21,220 nucleotides of DNA from JAVBLQ01 sp031553435 (lineage in GTDB: Bacteria; Bacteroidota; Bacteroidia; Bacteroidales; Azobacteroidaceae), in contig JAVBLQ010000121.1 in assembly GCA_031553435.1 (NCBI GenBank), forward strand, positions 1 to 21,220. Reading direction: 5' to 3'. The translations under genes and the position numbers were made by a program. Shown piece by piece: positions 12,963 through 21,220 of this stretch; positions within the stretch are counted from its first letter, which is position 1; each line of letters begins with the position of its first letter. A model generated the notes under the pieces. The model did no database searches. It saw only the letters and a list, made by a program, of their open reading frames with translations, and was not told the DNA's origin.

Positions 12963-15641
12963 ATGAAAAATCCATTTTTACTACTAATTTCTTTTATCTT
13001 TTTAGGTATCTCTTGCGCAAAGGGAAATGTGACAATCGTTAATTCTGGCAATAAATCTCCACGCATTTTGTATGGAGTGGAAAAACTGAAGTCAACATTG
13101 GAGGAAATTGGATACAAGGTAGAAACTGCCACTACAATTTCTAAAAACAAAAATCAAGTCATCTCTATTTCTTCCGATAAAACCGGAAAATTACCTAAAG
13201 AAGGTTATACAATAAAAACACAAAACAAACAAATTGTTATCCGGGGAAATGATGAATCCGGAGCTTTGTATGCTTGCATTGATTTAGCTTCCAGAATTAA
13301 AGAAGAAAAAAAACTTCCGGAAAATATAGATTTAACCGAACAACCGGAAATGGTGATCCGCGGAACCTGCGTCGGAATACAAAAACCATACTATTTGCCT
13401 GGATACCATGTATATGAATATCCGTACACTCCCGAAACGTTTCCCTGGTTTTATGATAAAGCCTTGTGGATAAAATACCTGGATATGTTGGTGGAAAACA
13501 AAATGAACTCGCTTTATTTGTGGAACGGACATCCATTTGCTTCATTAGTCAAACTGAAAGATTATCCTTTTGCCGTTGAAGTAGATGATGCTACATTTAA
13601 AAAGAATGAAGAAATGTTTGCTTTCCTGACTGAAGAAGCCGATAAAAGAGGGATATGGGTCATCCAGATGTTTTACAATATTATTGTTTCCAAACCTTTT
13701 GCAGAACATTACGGAATTAAAACGCAAGATCGTTCCCGGCCCATCACGCCACTTCTTTCTGATTATACGAGAAAATCTGTTGCCGCTTTTATCGAAAAAT
13801 ATCCGAATGTGGGTTTATTGGTTTGTCTCGGCGAAGCTATGGATACCTATGAAGACGATGTGGAATGGTTCACTAAAACCATTATCCCCGGTGTTCAGGA
13901 CGGAATCAAAGCATTAGAGCTTGCGGATGAACCCCCGGTTGTAGTACGCGCACATGATACCAACTGTAAAATGGTAATGGAAGCGGCGTTGCCTCTATAT
14001 AAGAATTTATATACTATGCATAAATACAACGGCGAATCTCTGACTACTTATGAACCTCGCGGATCCTGGTCTAAAATTCATCAGGATTTAAGCGCATTAG
14101 GATCTGTCCATATTGATAATGTACATATTCTGGCAAATCTGGAACCTTTCCGTTATGGCTCTCCCGATTTTATTCAGAAATCTGTACAAGCAATGCATAA
14201 TGTGCATGGAGCTAATGGATTACACCTTTATCCACAAGCCTCTTACTGGGATTGGCCTTATACTGCCGATAAAACCGAACCCCGTCTGTTGGAAATGGAA
14301 CGCGACTGGATCTGGTATCAGGCTTGGGCTCGTTATGCGTGGAAAGCTAATCGTGACCGCAATGATGAAATACCATACTGGTCAAAACAATTCGATAATA
14401 TCTACCAATGTGGAAATGCAGGAAAAGATATTCTGGAAGCTTACGAACAATCCGGAGAAATCGCTCCCAAACTTCTACGTAAATTTGGTATTACCGAAGG
14501 AAATCGCCAGACATTACTTCTGGGCATGTTTATGAGCCAGTTAATTAATCCTGCCAAATGGAAAGTATATCAGGGCTTTCACGAATCATGCGGCCCTGAA
14601 GGAGAATTGCTGAATGATTACATGCAAAAAGAGTGGAACAAGCAACCGCATGTTGGTGAAACTCCTCCTCAGTTGATTACCGAAGCTGTAAATCACGGAA
14701 AAGCAGCTGTCGATGCTATCGAAAAAGCATCTGTTTCTGTTAAACAAAACAAAGACGAATTCAATCGCTTGAAAAACGATATGTATTGCTACAATGCTTT
14801 TGCCAATTGCTTTGCCGAAAAAGTGAAAGCCGCCATGTGCGTACTTGAATATACTCATTCCGGAAATATTGCCGACCTGGAAAAAGCTATTCCTTTGATG
14901 GAAAAAAGCCTGGAATACTATCAGCAACTGCTGGATTTAACAAAAAACACTTATCTGTATGCAAACAGCATGCAAACCGCACAACGCCGTATTCCGATTG
15001 GCGGAGATGATGGAAAAAATAAAACATGGGAAGAGCTGTTGCCTTTCTATCAGGCTGAATTAGCAAATTTCAAGAAGAATATTGATTTCCTTAAAAAACA
15101 CGGAAATACAAATCAAAGCATCGAGACATTAGTTCCCGCACAAGTAACGTTGAATAATAAAGATATTCAAACTTATGTCTTCAGAAATGGAGAAAAAGTG
15201 TTCGGAGATCAGGATTTTATTATCAATGGATTTGCCGATGAGTTGAAAAACCTGAAACCTTTTCGTTTCGATATTGAACAACAGGCAAAAGAAGGAACAA
15301 CTATTTCATTCGAAAATAAAAAACCGGTAAATGTATTGGTCGGATTTTTCAATACTGAAAGAAAAGAATATGCCAAAGCACCGACTTTGGAAACCGATGC
15401 CAGCGCCAACCAATACGGACAGGGTGATGTGAAAATTGCCAACGCAATCAACGTTCCGGGCAGAGGTTCGGTCAATATTCATACTTATACCTTCCCTGCC
15501 GGAAAAAATACATTGAACCTGAGTAAAGGAGCTTTGATGATTATCGGATTTACCGATGCTTCACAAAAAATCAATATCCGGAATGCAGGATTCGGAGGTG
15601 ATGAAACCCCGGGAAGCAAAGTCGATTGGCTATTTTATTAA
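12963..15641 (+). CDS. Secreted glycoside hydrolase-like protein, GH67/GH20-type N-domain (candidate alpha-glucuronidase)
   Basis: This is an 892-residue exported protein. Residues 1-18 form a hydrophobic signal ending in GISC; C18 could be lipidated, although the lipobox is imperfect. Residues 20-115 resemble the alpha/beta N-domain of GH67 and GH20 enzymes (SPRILYGVEKLKSTLEE...DESGALYACIDLASRI). Residues about 120-500 look like a TIM barrel rich in aromatic and acidic residues, with LGEAMDTYEDDVEW near 287-300 and HLYPQASYWDWPY near 420. A helical region (about 500-720) and a beta-rich C-terminal domain (about 730-892) follow. GH67 alpha-glucuronidase is the nearest family I can suggest, but I cannot place the catalytic acids with certainty. 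GH115 or an unclassified clade are alternatives. Confidence 0.7.
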   Translation: MKNPFLLLISFIFLGISCAKGNVTIVNSGNKSPRILYGVEKLKSTLEEIGYKVETATTISKNKNQVISISSDKTGKLPKEGYTIKTQNKQIVIRGNDESGALYACIDLASRIKEEKKLPENIDLTEQPEMVIRGTCVGIQKPYYLPGYHVYEYPYTPETFPWFYDKALWIKYLDMLVENKMNSLYLWNGHPFASLVKLKDYPFAVEVDDATFKKNEEMFAFLTEEADKRGIWVIQMFYNIIVSKPFAEHYGIKTQDRSRPITPLLSDYTRKSVAAFIEKYPNVGLLVCLGEAMDTYEDDVEWFTKTIIPGVQDGIKALELADEPPVVVRAHDTNCKMVMEAALPLYKNLYTMHKYNGESLTTYEPRGSWSKIHQDLSALGSVHIDNVHILANLEPFRYGSPDFIQKSVQAMHNVHGANGLHLYPQASYWDWPYTADKTEPRLLEMERDWIWYQAWARYAWKANRDRNDEIPYWSKQFDNIYQCGNAGKDILEAYEQSGEIAPKLLRKFGITEGNRQTLLLGMFMSQLINPAKWKVYQGFHESCGPEGELLNDYMQKEWNKQPHVGETPPQLITEAVNHGKAAVDAIEKASVSVKQNKDEFNRLKNDMYCYNAFANCFAEKVKAAMCVLEYTHSGNIADLEKAIPLMEKSLEYYQQLLDLTKNTYLYANSMQTAQRRIPIGGDDGKNKTWEELLPFYQAELANFKKNIDFLKKHGNTNQSIETLVPAQVTLNNKDIQTYVFRNGEKVFGDQDFIINGFADELKNLKPFRFDIEQQAKEGTTISFENKKPVNVLVGFFNTERKEYAKAPTLETDASANQYGQGDVKIANAINVPGRGSVNIHTYTFPAGKNTLNLSKGALMIIGFTDASQKINIRNAGFGGDETPGSKVDWLFY

Positions 15642-18600
15642 TGAAAAATGGAGACATGAAAATAGAAAATCATAAATTGGGTGTACGGCACATAGTACAC
15701 GATATACGGTATTGGTTGCAAAAGTTTTTTTCGTATACCGTACACCGTGCACCGTGTACCCTTTTTGTCCTTTGGCTTTTGCCCTTTACCTTTTCGGCAT
15801 TCAGTCAAGAAACTGTTTCCGAACAAGTCATGAAATCCATTTACGAAGAAGCAAAAACGCCCTACAAATACGGATTAGTTTTAGCCCCTTCCGACAATTT
15901 CCATAAAATAGATTGTCCCACAGTTTTCAGGGTAAACAATAAATGGTATATGTCATACCTCGTTTATGACGGAAAAACAGGTACTGATGGCCGTGGCTAT
16001 GAAACATGGCTGGCTGCAAGCGATGATTTGTTACATTGGACAACATTAGGACGTATTTTGTCATTTCCTGCAACTGACCGTTGGGACAAGAACCAACGTG
16101 GTGGCTATGTCGGGCTGATTGATTATCAATGGGGAGGAAGTTATGCCCCGCAAAAATTTGATAATAAATATTGGCTCTCTTATTTTGGCAGCGATGCACG
16201 TGGTTATGAAAGAGGAACATTAAAAGAAGGTATTGCTTACACCAGTGGAGACATCACCAAAGCTCATGAATGGAAATATCTGGACAAACCGGTACTTTCC
16301 CCGGAAGATCCGGATAAAGGTTGGTGGGAAAATATTACCCAATATAAATCGTCTGTTATTTGGGATAAAAAGAAAACATTAGGCCATCCCTTTGTAATGT
16401 ATTATAATGCGGGAGGAATCAATCCGGAAAATAATGTAAAAGCCGAGCGTATCGGCATTGCCCTTTCCGATGATATGATTCACTGGAAACGCTATAAAGG
16501 CAACCCGATAGTCAATCATGAACAAGGAATTACAGGCGATGGGGTCATCCAGCAAATCGGAGACGTGTATGTAATGTTTTATTTCGGAGCATTTCATAAA
16601 AACCGGCCTTATAAAGCCTTTAACACATTTGCCTGTTCTTATGATTTGGTAAACTGGACAGATTGGACCGGAAACGATTTAATTATGCCATCTGAAAAAT
16701 ATGACAATCTTTTTGCCCATAAATCGTGGGTACTAAAATGGAACGGAACGGTTTATCATTTTTATTGCGCTGTGAATGAAGATGATCAAAGAGGAATTGC
16801 AGTGGCCACTTCCCAGGATTTAGGGAAAAGCCTGATTAGATTTCCAAAGCCGGAAAAAATAACTTTTCATAAAGAAATTTCACTGAACGATAATTGGCTG
16901 ACAATTGCAGATGATATAAACAAAACTGCTTATGACGGTTTTGAAAAACAAAATTACAATGTTTCCCAATGGGAAAAAGTGAGTGTGCCTCACAATTGGG
17001 ATACTTACGAAGGCGCACGTCGTTTAAAACATGGAAATAAACACGGATATGCCTGGTACAGAAAAGAATTTAATGTTAATAATCAAGGCGAAGGAAAAAG
17101 ATACTTCCTTTATTTCGAGGGAGTTAGTTCGTATGCCACCGTTTTCGTTAATGGCAAAAAGATTGGGTTTCATGCCGGTGGGCGAACTACCTTCACCCTT
17201 GATGTTACAGATGCAATAACTTTCGATAAACCCAATTTATTGGCCGTGAAGGCAGAACACCCGCCAATGATTTGTGATTTGCCCTGGGTTTGCGGAGGTT
17301 GTTCCTCAGAATGGGGATTTTCCGAAGGTTCTCAACCCATGGGGATTTTTCGTCCTGTAACATTAGTTGTAACTGAAGATATCAGGATTGAACCTTTTGG
17401 TGTTCATGCCTGGAACAACGCACCCAAAAATGAAAAAAATCCGGCCTTTGTTCTGAATACGAATACCGAAATTAAAAATTACAGCAACAGGGAGCGAACA
17501 TTTGAAGTCATTCAAAAATTAACCGACAAAGATGGAATTCAGGTTGAGAGAATTACCAACTCATTGACATTAAATCCGGGAGAAGTAAAAACTATTAATC
17601 AGCAAAGCAAAGAAATTTCCAATCCGGTTTTATGGAACATCGAAAATCCGTATTTGTATAATTTGGTGACGATGATTAAAGAAAACGGTAAAACCATCGA
17701 TCAGTTAACAACTCCTTATGGTTTTCGCTGGATTAGCTGGCCGGTTTACCGGAATGATGGAGATCATCGTTTTTACCTTAACGGTAAATCCGTTTTTATC
17801 AATGGAGTTTGCGAATATGAACATATATTCGGACAAAGCCATGCTTTTTCCGAAGAACAGATTTTATCCCGGGTAAGCCAGATAAAAGCTGCCGGATTCA
17901 ATGCCTTCCGCGACGCGCATCAGCCTCATAATCTACTTTACGGGCATGAATGGGACAAGTCAGGTATACTTTGTTGGACACAACTTTCAGCTCATATTTG
18001 GTATGATACGCCCGAATTCAAAGAAAATTTCAAAAATAATTTAAGGGAATGGGTGAAAGAACGACGAAATTCTCCTTCCATTATTCTTTGGGGACTACAA
18101 AATGAAAGTATTTTGCCTACGGATTTTGCTAAGGAATGTACAGACATTATCAGAGAAATGGATCCGACTTCTCCTTCTCAACGCTTGGTAACAACCTGTA
18201 ATGGAGGCGCCGGAACTGATTGGAATGTAATACAGAACTGGTCGGGAACTTATGGCGGTGATCCATATAAATACGATAAAGAACTTAGTCAGCAATTATT
18301 GAATGGAGAATATGGCGCCTGGCGAAGCATTGACCTGCATACAGAGGGTGGTTTTGACCAAAAAGGAATTTGGAGTGAAGACCGGATGAATCTGCTGATG
18401 GAAATGAAAGTCCGTCTCGCCGAACAGGCCAAAGATAGTCTTTGCGGACAATTCCAATGGATCTTTACTTCTCATGATAATCCCGGAAGAATCCAGAATG
18501 AAGAAGGATTCCGCGATATCGACCGTGTCGGCCCGTTTAATTACAAGGGTTTACTTACTCCCTGGGAAGAACCGTTGGATGTATATTATATGTATAGAGC

Positions 18601-20182
18601 CAATTATGCTCCAAAAGACAAAGAACCGATGGTCTATGTTGTATCTCATACCTGGAATAACCGTTGGACAGAACCCGGAATCAAAAATGGCATCATGGTA
18701 TTTTCCAATTGTGATGAAGTAGAACTTTTCAATGATGTAAAATCTGTTTCTTTAGGCAAAAAGAAAAATGGAGGAAAAGGAACTCATTTCCAATGGGATA
18801 ATGTAAATATCCGATACAATGTGCTTTATGCTGTCGGATATGTGAACGGAAGGGCCGTAGCCGAAGATTATATTGTAATGGACTATCTGCCACAATCACC
18901 TCATTTCACATCTTTATATAAAGATGTGGAAAATATTACCAAACCGGCCGAAGGTTATAAATATCTCTATCGCTACAATTGCGGAGGCCCCGGATATAAA
19001 GATGAAAACGGAAATATCTGGCTGGCAGACATTCATGCCGGAAAAGAAACATCTGGCTCATTATCCTGGACCGATGATTTCGGCAACCTTCCCGATTTCC
19101 TGGCTACCCAACGCCGCACCAAAGATCCGATTGCAGGAACCAATGATTGGGAATTATTCCAGACTTTCCGCTATGGTCGTGATAAATTACGTTTTCAATT
19201 TCCGTTGCCGGATGGAGAATATTTAGCGGAAATATTTTTCATCGAACCGTGGTATGGAACCGGAGGCGGAATGGATTGCGAAGGTTATCGGATTTTCGAT
19301 GTCGCAGCTAACAATGATACAATCTTGAGAAATCTGGATATCTGGAAAGAAGCCGGACACGATAAAGTACTGAAAAAAACACTCCATGTGAAAGCTGCAA
19401 ATGGAATGTTGGAAATTTCTTTCCCGAAAGTTACAGCAGGTCAAGCCGTCGTTTCTGCTATTGCTATTGCGACGAAAAACAAGGATGTCAATATTATCCC
19501 AAAATCAACATCAATTATTTCGAATCTGAAGGGTGGAAAATTGAATCACTGGTTGGATGCAGGCAAAGAATTCGATAAACTTCCTCCGTTATTATACGCT
19601 GCCGATTGGATTCAGCCGGATGGAAAATCAAAAGCAATCAGCTTTACAGCTAACAGGGATATTGATATTTACCTGAAACAAGATACCGGTTTTGTCAAAC
19701 AATCTTTGAAAAAAAATCAACAGATCAGTTTCAAAGAAAATAAAATTATCATTATTTTGCCTGCAATAGAATGGCAAAAAGAAGAAAACCTGCGTCCCGA
19801 AATTACTTATCAGGCAGAAGATACTCGATTGGATGGCAAAAACTGGACGAAAGTTGAAATGAGAAAACAAACCGGAATGAAAGTTTCCGCACAAGGAAAA
19901 CACAGTATTTCCTGGACTATTTCTCCCGGATTGGCAGGTGTTTATGCTTTACGTTTCAAATATATGAATGAAACGAATCAACCAATCAATGCGAAAATAC
20001 AAGTCATATCTTCTGATAATCTGACGATGAGGGAAGACACAATGCAATTCCCTTCCGCGCCTGAAAAATGGAAAATCATCAGCACAACCACAGGAGCATA
20101 CATCAATGCCGGTCATTATAAAGTTATTATCAGTGGAGAAGAGTTGGAAGGCCTGAGTTTCGACGCTCTTGATGTGCAGTAA
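15641..20182 (+). CDS. Giant secreted chimera: GH43/GH32-like beta-propeller plus GH2 with malectin and CBM-like domains
   Basis: From ATG 15641 (overlapping the preceding stop, TAATG) this is 1,513 residues. A signal segment ends near AFSQ (about 38-54). A five-bladed-propeller-like glycosidase domain spans about 82-397 (KIDCPTVFRVNNKWYMSY, repeated W/Y strands). A complete GH2 module follows: sugar-binding jelly roll (about 413-586), Ig-like domain (587-700) and TIM barrel (about 700-990). The acid/base is E822 (LQNES) and the nucleophile E890 (NGEYGAW), 68 residues apart. Then come an Ig-like domain (990-1090), a malectin-like domain (about 1105-1280, YNCGGPGY) and a C-terminal carbohydrate-binding sandwich (about 1389-1513, YQAEDTRL). 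The N-terminus is odd: it is encoded by hairpin H9. Other possible starts are ATG 15626, ATG 15656 and TTG 15716. The substrate is unknown. Confidence 0.88.
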   Translation: MKNGDMKIENHKLGVRHIVHDIRYWLQKFFSYTVHRAPCTLFVLWLLPFTFSAFSQETVSEQVMKSIYEEAKTPYKYGLVLAPSDNFHKIDCPTVFRVNNKWYMSYLVYDGKTGTDGRGYETWLAASDDLLHWTTLGRILSFPATDRWDKNQRGGYVGLIDYQWGGSYAPQKFDNKYWLSYFGSDARGYERGTLKEGIAYTSGDITKAHEWKYLDKPVLSPEDPDKGWWENITQYKSSVIWDKKKTLGHPFVMYYNAGGINPENNVKAERIGIALSDDMIHWKRYKGNPIVNHEQGITGDGVIQQIGDVYVMFYFGAFHKNRPYKAFNTFACSYDLVNWTDWTGNDLIMPSEKYDNLFAHKSWVLKWNGTVYHFYCAVNEDDQRGIAVATSQDLGKSLIRFPKPEKITFHKEISLNDNWLTIADDINKTAYDGFEKQNYNVSQWEKVSVPHNWDTYEGARRLKHGNKHGYAWYRKEFNVNNQGEGKRYFLYFEGVSSYATVFVNGKKIGFHAGGRTTFTLDVTDAITFDKPNLLAVKAEHPPMICDLPWVCGGCSSEWGFSEGSQPMGIFRPVTLVVTEDIRIEPFGVHAWNNAPKNEKNPAFVLNTNTEIKNYSNRERTFEVIQKLTDKDGIQVERITNSLTLNPGEVKTINQQSKEISNPVLWNIENPYLYNLVTMIKENGKTIDQLTTPYGFRWISWPVYRNDGDHRFYLNGKSVFINGVCEYEHIFGQSHAFSEEQILSRVSQIKAAGFNAFRDAHQPHNLLYGHEWDKSGILCWTQLSAHIWYDTPEFKENFKNNLREWVKERRNSPSIILWGLQNESILPTDFAKECTDIIREMDPTSPSQRLVTTCNGGAGTDWNVIQNWSGTYGGDPYKYDKELSQQLLNGEYGAWRSIDLHTEGGFDQKGIWSEDRMNLLMEMKVRLAEQAKDSLCGQFQWIFTSHDNPGRIQNEEGFRDIDRVGPFNYKGLLTPWEEPLDVYYMYRANYAPKDKEPMVYVVSHTWNNRWTEPGIKNGIMVFSNCDEVELFNDVKSVSLGKKKNGGKGTHFQWDNVNIRYNVLYAVGYVNGRAVAEDYIVMDYLPQSPHFTSLYKDVENITKPAEGYKYLYRYNCGGPGYKDENGNIWLADIHAGKETSGSLSWTDDFGNLPDFLATQRRTKDPIAGTNDWELFQTFRYGRDKLRFQFPLPDGEYLAEIFFIEPWYGTGGGMDCEGYRIFDVAANNDTILRNLDIWKEAGHDKVLKKTLHVKAANGMLEISFPKVTAGQAVVSAIAIATKNKDVNIIPKSTSIISNLKGGKLNHWLDAGKEFDKLPPLLYAADWIQPDGKSKAISFTANRDIDIYLKQDTGFVKQSLKKNQQISFKENKIIIILPAIEWQKEENLRPEITYQAEDTRLDGKNWTKVEMRKQTGMKVSAQGKHSISWTISPGLAGVYALRFKYMNETNQPINAKIQVISSDNLTMREDTMQFPSAPEKWKIISTTTGAYINAGHYKVIISGEELEGLSFDALDVQ
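15680..15760. repeat. Hairpin H9 of 7-bp units inside the N-terminal coding region of the GH2 chimera
   Basis: The left arm at 15680-15711 reads GGTGTAC, GGCACAT, AGTACAC, GATATAC, GGTA. The right arm at 15732-15760, reverse-complemented, reads GGTACAC, GGTGCAC, GGTGTAC, GGTATAC, G. Both are in 7-bp register, with a 20-nt loop. It follows the same design as the spacer hairpins of the uronate cluster but is read in frame, with the right arm contributing residues such as YTVHRAPCT. Confidence 0.85.
15761..15795 (+). repeat. 7-bp tandem array encoding the signal-peptide hydrophobic core
   Basis: Directly after H9 come five degenerate 7-bp units: CTTTTTG, TCCTTTG, GCTTTTG, CCCTTTA, CCTTTTC. Translated in frame they give LFVLWLLPFTFS, the hydrophobic core of the signal peptide. 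Because 7 is not a multiple of 3, each unit is read in a different frame. Confidence 0.7.
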
Positions 20183-20198
20183 ATAGAACACGGAATAT

Positions 20199-21220
20199 AT
20201 GAATGAGATGAAAAAAATATTATTTATATCAATATTGCTTACTTTTCTTTCATCCGGATATTCTCAAAACAAACCGGATTGGGAAAATCTTTCCGTTCTT
20301 GAAATTAACAGAGAACCCGCCCGGGCCGATTTCATCCCATTTACTACAGAAGCTCAGGCATTAGAAGGAATTAAAGAAAAATCCCCCTATTTTTTATCAT
20401 TAAACGGAGACTGGAAGTTCCATTGGGTGCCTTGCCCTGAACAACGTCCGCTTGATTTTTACAAAATCAATTTCAATGATACATCCTGGAAAACCATTCC
20501 GGTTCCCTCCAATTGGGAAATGCAAGGCTATGGTACTCCTGTTTATGTAAGTGCAGGTTATCCTTTCAAGATTGATCCTCCACGAGTAACAAGCGAGCCT
20601 GAGCAGGATTATACTTCGTATAAAGAACGCAATCCGGTAGGCTCCTATCGTTATTCCTTCAAATTGCCTGTTGGTTGGGAAAATCGAAGAACTTACATCC
20701 ATTTTGCCGGAGTACAAAGTGCATTTTATATCTGGATCAATGGCAAAAAAGTAGGATATAGCCAGGGAAGCATGGAACCTTCCGAATTTGATATTACTGA
20801 TTTTGTCATGAAAGGAAATAATCGATTGGCTGTAGAAGTATATCGTTGGTGCGACGGAAGTTACCTGGAAGATCAGGACATGTGGCGTACAAGCGGCATT
20901 CATCGGGATGTGTTTTTATATTCTACATCGAATGTTCGCATCTCCGACTTTGCCGTAAGGACTGTGTTGGACAAAAACTATCAGGATGCCAACATACAAA
21001 TCAAGCCTGAACTCAAATCATATGACGATGATCCATTGGAAGGCTGGACCATCAAAGCCCAATTGTATGATGCACAAAATAAACCGGTTTTCAATGAACC
21101 ATTGAACCAAGATGCCGTTCCTGTGTTGGATCTGGAACATAAAGCTTCTGTTATGAACGACCGGACTCCGCAACGTGGTCCGGCAAAATTTGCATGGTTG
21201 GAGACTACCGTTAAAAATCC
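20199..21220 (+). CDS. GH2 family enzyme (LacZ-type beta-galactosidase-like), 5' part only
   Basis: The frame opens at ATG 20199, 16 nt after the preceding stop, and is still open at the window end (340 full codons). A signal peptide is visible (KKILFISILLTFLSSGYSQ), with cleavage near residue 23. ATG 20208 is an alternative start three codons in. The sequence then follows LacZ-type GH2 enzymes: NREPARADFIPF, then LNGDWKFHW, PVPSNWEMQGYGTPVY, a sugar-binding jelly roll with FAGVQSAFYIWINGKKVGYSQGS in two overlapping parts, and the WRTSGIHRDVFLY motif that closes the domain. The Ig-like domain begins after about residue 255. The catalytic barrel lies outside the window, so activity cannot be confirmed. 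It forms a probable operon with the chimera upstream. Confidence 0.92.
   Translation, partial: MNEMKKILFISILLTFLSSGYSQNKPDWENLSVLEINREPARADFIPFTTEAQALEGIKEKSPYFLSLNGDWKFHWVPCPEQRPLDFYKINFNDTSWKTIPVPSNWEMQGYGTPVYVSAGYPFKIDPPRVTSEPEQDYTSYKERNPVGSYRYSFKLPVGWENRRTYIHFAGVQSAFYIWINGKKVGYSQGSMEPSEFDITDFVMKGNNRLAVEVYRWCDGSYLEDQDMWRTSGIHRDVFLYSTSNVRISDFAVRTVLDKNYQDANIQIKPELKSYDDDPLEGWTIKAQLYDAQNKPVFNEPLNQDAVPVLDLEHKASVMNDRTPQRGPAKFAWLETTVKN

Overview
The window looks like a chromosomal segment of a member of the Bacteroidota, probably Bacteroidales. The reasons are an AT-rich genome, no clear Shine-Dalgarno sequences, promoters of the TTTG-N19/20-TAnnTTTG type, a DUF5606 gene, lysine synthesis through DapL, and large secreted multidomain glycoside hydrolases. 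The genus cannot be fixed from the sequence. No rRNA, tRNA, CRISPR array or insertion sequence was seen.

Region 1 (about 1-9850, + strand) is a hexuronate catabolism cluster in the order uxaC, kdgK, an SDR dehydrogenase, a four-helix-bundle gene, eda, exuT-like transporter, uxaB, a HIT-family gene and uxaA. Together they import galacturonate and convert it through tagaturonate, altronate, KDG and KDPG to pyruvate and glyceraldehyde 3-phosphate. The SDR would feed a related ketogluconate or deoxy-ketouronate into the same pool. Mannonate dehydratase and a dedicated fructuronate reductase are not in the window, so only the galacturonate branch is complete here.

Region 2 (9849-12884) is housekeeping: a convergent DUF5606 gene, then dapF and dapL, which overlap by 10 bp and supply meso-diaminopimelate and lysine. 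Region 3 (12900-21220) is a run of secreted carbohydrate-active enzymes: an 892-residue GH67/GH20-like protein, a roughly 1,513-residue propeller-GH2-malectin chimera, and the 5' part of a LacZ-type GH2 enzyme that runs off the window.

The most unusual structure is a family of inverted-repeat hairpins whose arms are built from 7- or 8-bp tandem units. One fills nearly every intergenic gap of the hexuronate cluster, running from the stop codon of one gene to a few bases before the start of the next. The unit sequence differs from hairpin to hairpin while the architecture is kept. One hairpin carries the four-helix-bundle gene in its loop, flanked by a perfect 19-bp inverted repeat; this recalls the 23S rRNA intervening sequences that encode the same protein family. 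Another copy lies inside the N-terminal coding region of the giant GH2 chimera, where its right arm and an adjoining 7-bp array encode the region before the signal peptide and its hydrophobic core. I know of no named family for these elements and regard them as the best candidate for an undescribed system.
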